DNA of 5,651 nt from Collinsella aerofaciens (GTDB lineage Bacteria; Actinomycetota; Coriobacteriia; Coriobacteriales; Coriobacteriaceae). Position 1 is the stretch's first letter, and the number at the start of each line of letters is the position of its first letter. Shown here piece after piece: positions 5,207 to 5,651 of the stretch. The position numbers were made by a program, and so were the translations under genes. The stretch spans positions 13,353 to 19,003 of the forward strand of contig NZ_CAAKNY010000059.1 in assembly GCF_901212495.1 (NCBI RefSeq), read 5' to 3'. The notes beneath the pieces are model-generated. The model ran no database searches, was not told the DNA's origin, and saw only the letters and a list, made by a program, of their open reading frames with translations.

Positions 5207-5651
5207 ATGGACTTCCTTCGCGGCCGCCCGGCCGCGAACCTCGCGCGCTTCGCGCTGCCGGCGCTCGGCGCCAACCTCCTACAGTCCGCCGACCAGGTCG
5301 TGGACATGCTCGTCGTGGGGGCGTTCGTCGGGGAGCGGGGGCTCGCCGCGCTCGCCAACGCCACGATGGTCGGCTTCGTGGCCAACTCGCTCTCGCTCGG
5401 CCTTTCCGTGGGCGCCACGGTGCTCGTCTCGCGCCGCCTCGGGGCGGGCGACCCCCCGCGGCGCCTCCCGTGCGGAGGGGACGGCGCTCCTCGCGGCAAT
5501 CGCGCTCTCGGCCGCCGTCGCGCTGCCCTGCGCGGTCCTCGCCGGCCCGCTCTACGGCGCACTCGGCGTCCCGGCAGACGCGCTCGCGGACGCCGCGGCG
5601 TACACGCGTGTCTGGGCGGCGGGGCTGCCCGGCGCCTTCCTGCTCTCCGCC
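5207..5651 (+). CDS. MATE-family multidrug/cation antiporter, N-terminal part with an apparent frameshift (3' partial)
   Basis: From ATG 5207 the frame reads MDFLRGRPAANLARFALPAL, then GANLLQSADQVVDMLVVGAFVG and LANATMVGFVANSLSLGLSVGATVLVSRRLGAGD. This is the normal first and second membrane-helix region of MATE (NorM/DinF-like) exporters, including the loop ending in GAGD (residue 82). An in-frame TGA at 5198 excludes a longer start. A GAGGGGA sits only about one base before the ATG, so ribosome spacing is tight. After residue 82 the MATE-like text continues one frame over (EGTALLAAIALSAAVALP, then LAGPLYGALGVP and YTRVWAAGLPGAFLLSA) to the window edge. The change of frame falls at six C residues, 5452-5457; with five Cs the text is continuous. 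The original frame also stays open to the edge, so no stop exposes the break here. Function expected: drug or cation efflux at the membrane. Very high GC marks it as resident chromosome. Confidence 0.82.
   Translation, partial: MDFLRGRPAANLARFALPALGANLLQSADQVVDMLVVGAFVGERGLAALANATMVGFVANSLSLGLSVGATVLVSRRLGAGDPPRRLPCGGDGAPRGNRALGRRRAALRGPRRPALRRTRRPGRRARGRRGVHACLGGGAARRLPALR
5452..5457 (+). other. Poly-C tract at the MATE frame break
   Basis: Six consecutive Cs follow GGGCGGGCGA. Upstream MATE sequence is in the frame of 5207; downstream MATE sequence is in the frame of 5451/5475. Removing one C restores GAGDPRGASRAEGTALL as continuous protein. The cause may be a homopolymer sequencing error, a disrupting mutation or length variation of the tract. 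Confidence 0.75.

Noticed and set aside
4873..5562. 229-residue minus-strand open frame spanning the insert edge and the MATE gene
   Set aside because: Most of it is antisense to the GC-rich MATE gene and is Arg/Pro-rich shadow sequence; only its last ~37 codons look protein-like and are treated as part of the relic.

Overview
The window is a low-GC, two-gene insert set between two very GC-rich chromosomal flanks. Both flanks (about 1-430 and 5207-5651) use almost only G/C-ending codons. They encode the C-terminal end of an LPXTG cell-wall-anchored surface protein and the N-terminal part of a MATE-type multidrug exporter. A Gram-positive, sortase-bearing, very GC-rich host points to an actinobacterium. 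A gut- or oral-type coriobacterium (Olsenella/Collinsella/Eggerthella-like) is my inference; nothing here fixes the genus.

Layout from left to right: (1) 1-324, end of an SpaA/Cna-B-like surface protein with an LPQTG sorting signal, overlapped by a 38-residue membrane peptide (312-428) and followed by a stem-loop terminator (461-496). (2) 572-2761, minus strand, a 729-residue AAA_13/RloC-like ABC-type ATPase with a CPYC zinc-hook motif and a C-terminal RxxxE...H arrangement like that of PrrC/RloC anticodon nucleases. (3) 2886-4682, minus strand, a 598-residue soluble KAP-like P-loop NTPase. (4) 4683-5206, a gene-free stretch holding a leader with mutually exclusive hairpins, scraps of a decayed minus-strand gene readable only by changing frame (tentatively a type I restriction specificity subunit C-terminus), and a strong GC-rich hairpin. 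(5) 5207 onward, the MATE exporter, whose reading frame is interrupted at a run of six C residues.

The two minus-strand genes are probably one operon: KAP-like NTPase first, a 124-base gap, then the RloC-like protein. Each has a good Shine-Dalgarno sequence. The likely reading is a mobile anti-phage (abortive-infection type) module: a tRNA anticodon nuclease candidate controlled by its own ABC ATPase, paired with a second NTPase that could sense infection or restrain the nuclease. RloC was named for its linkage to type I restriction loci, so a decayed hsdS-like scrap just upstream would fit, but that identification is weak. No recombinase, IS or CRISPR array is visible. A short imperfect repeat near both edges of the insert is the only hint of its ends.
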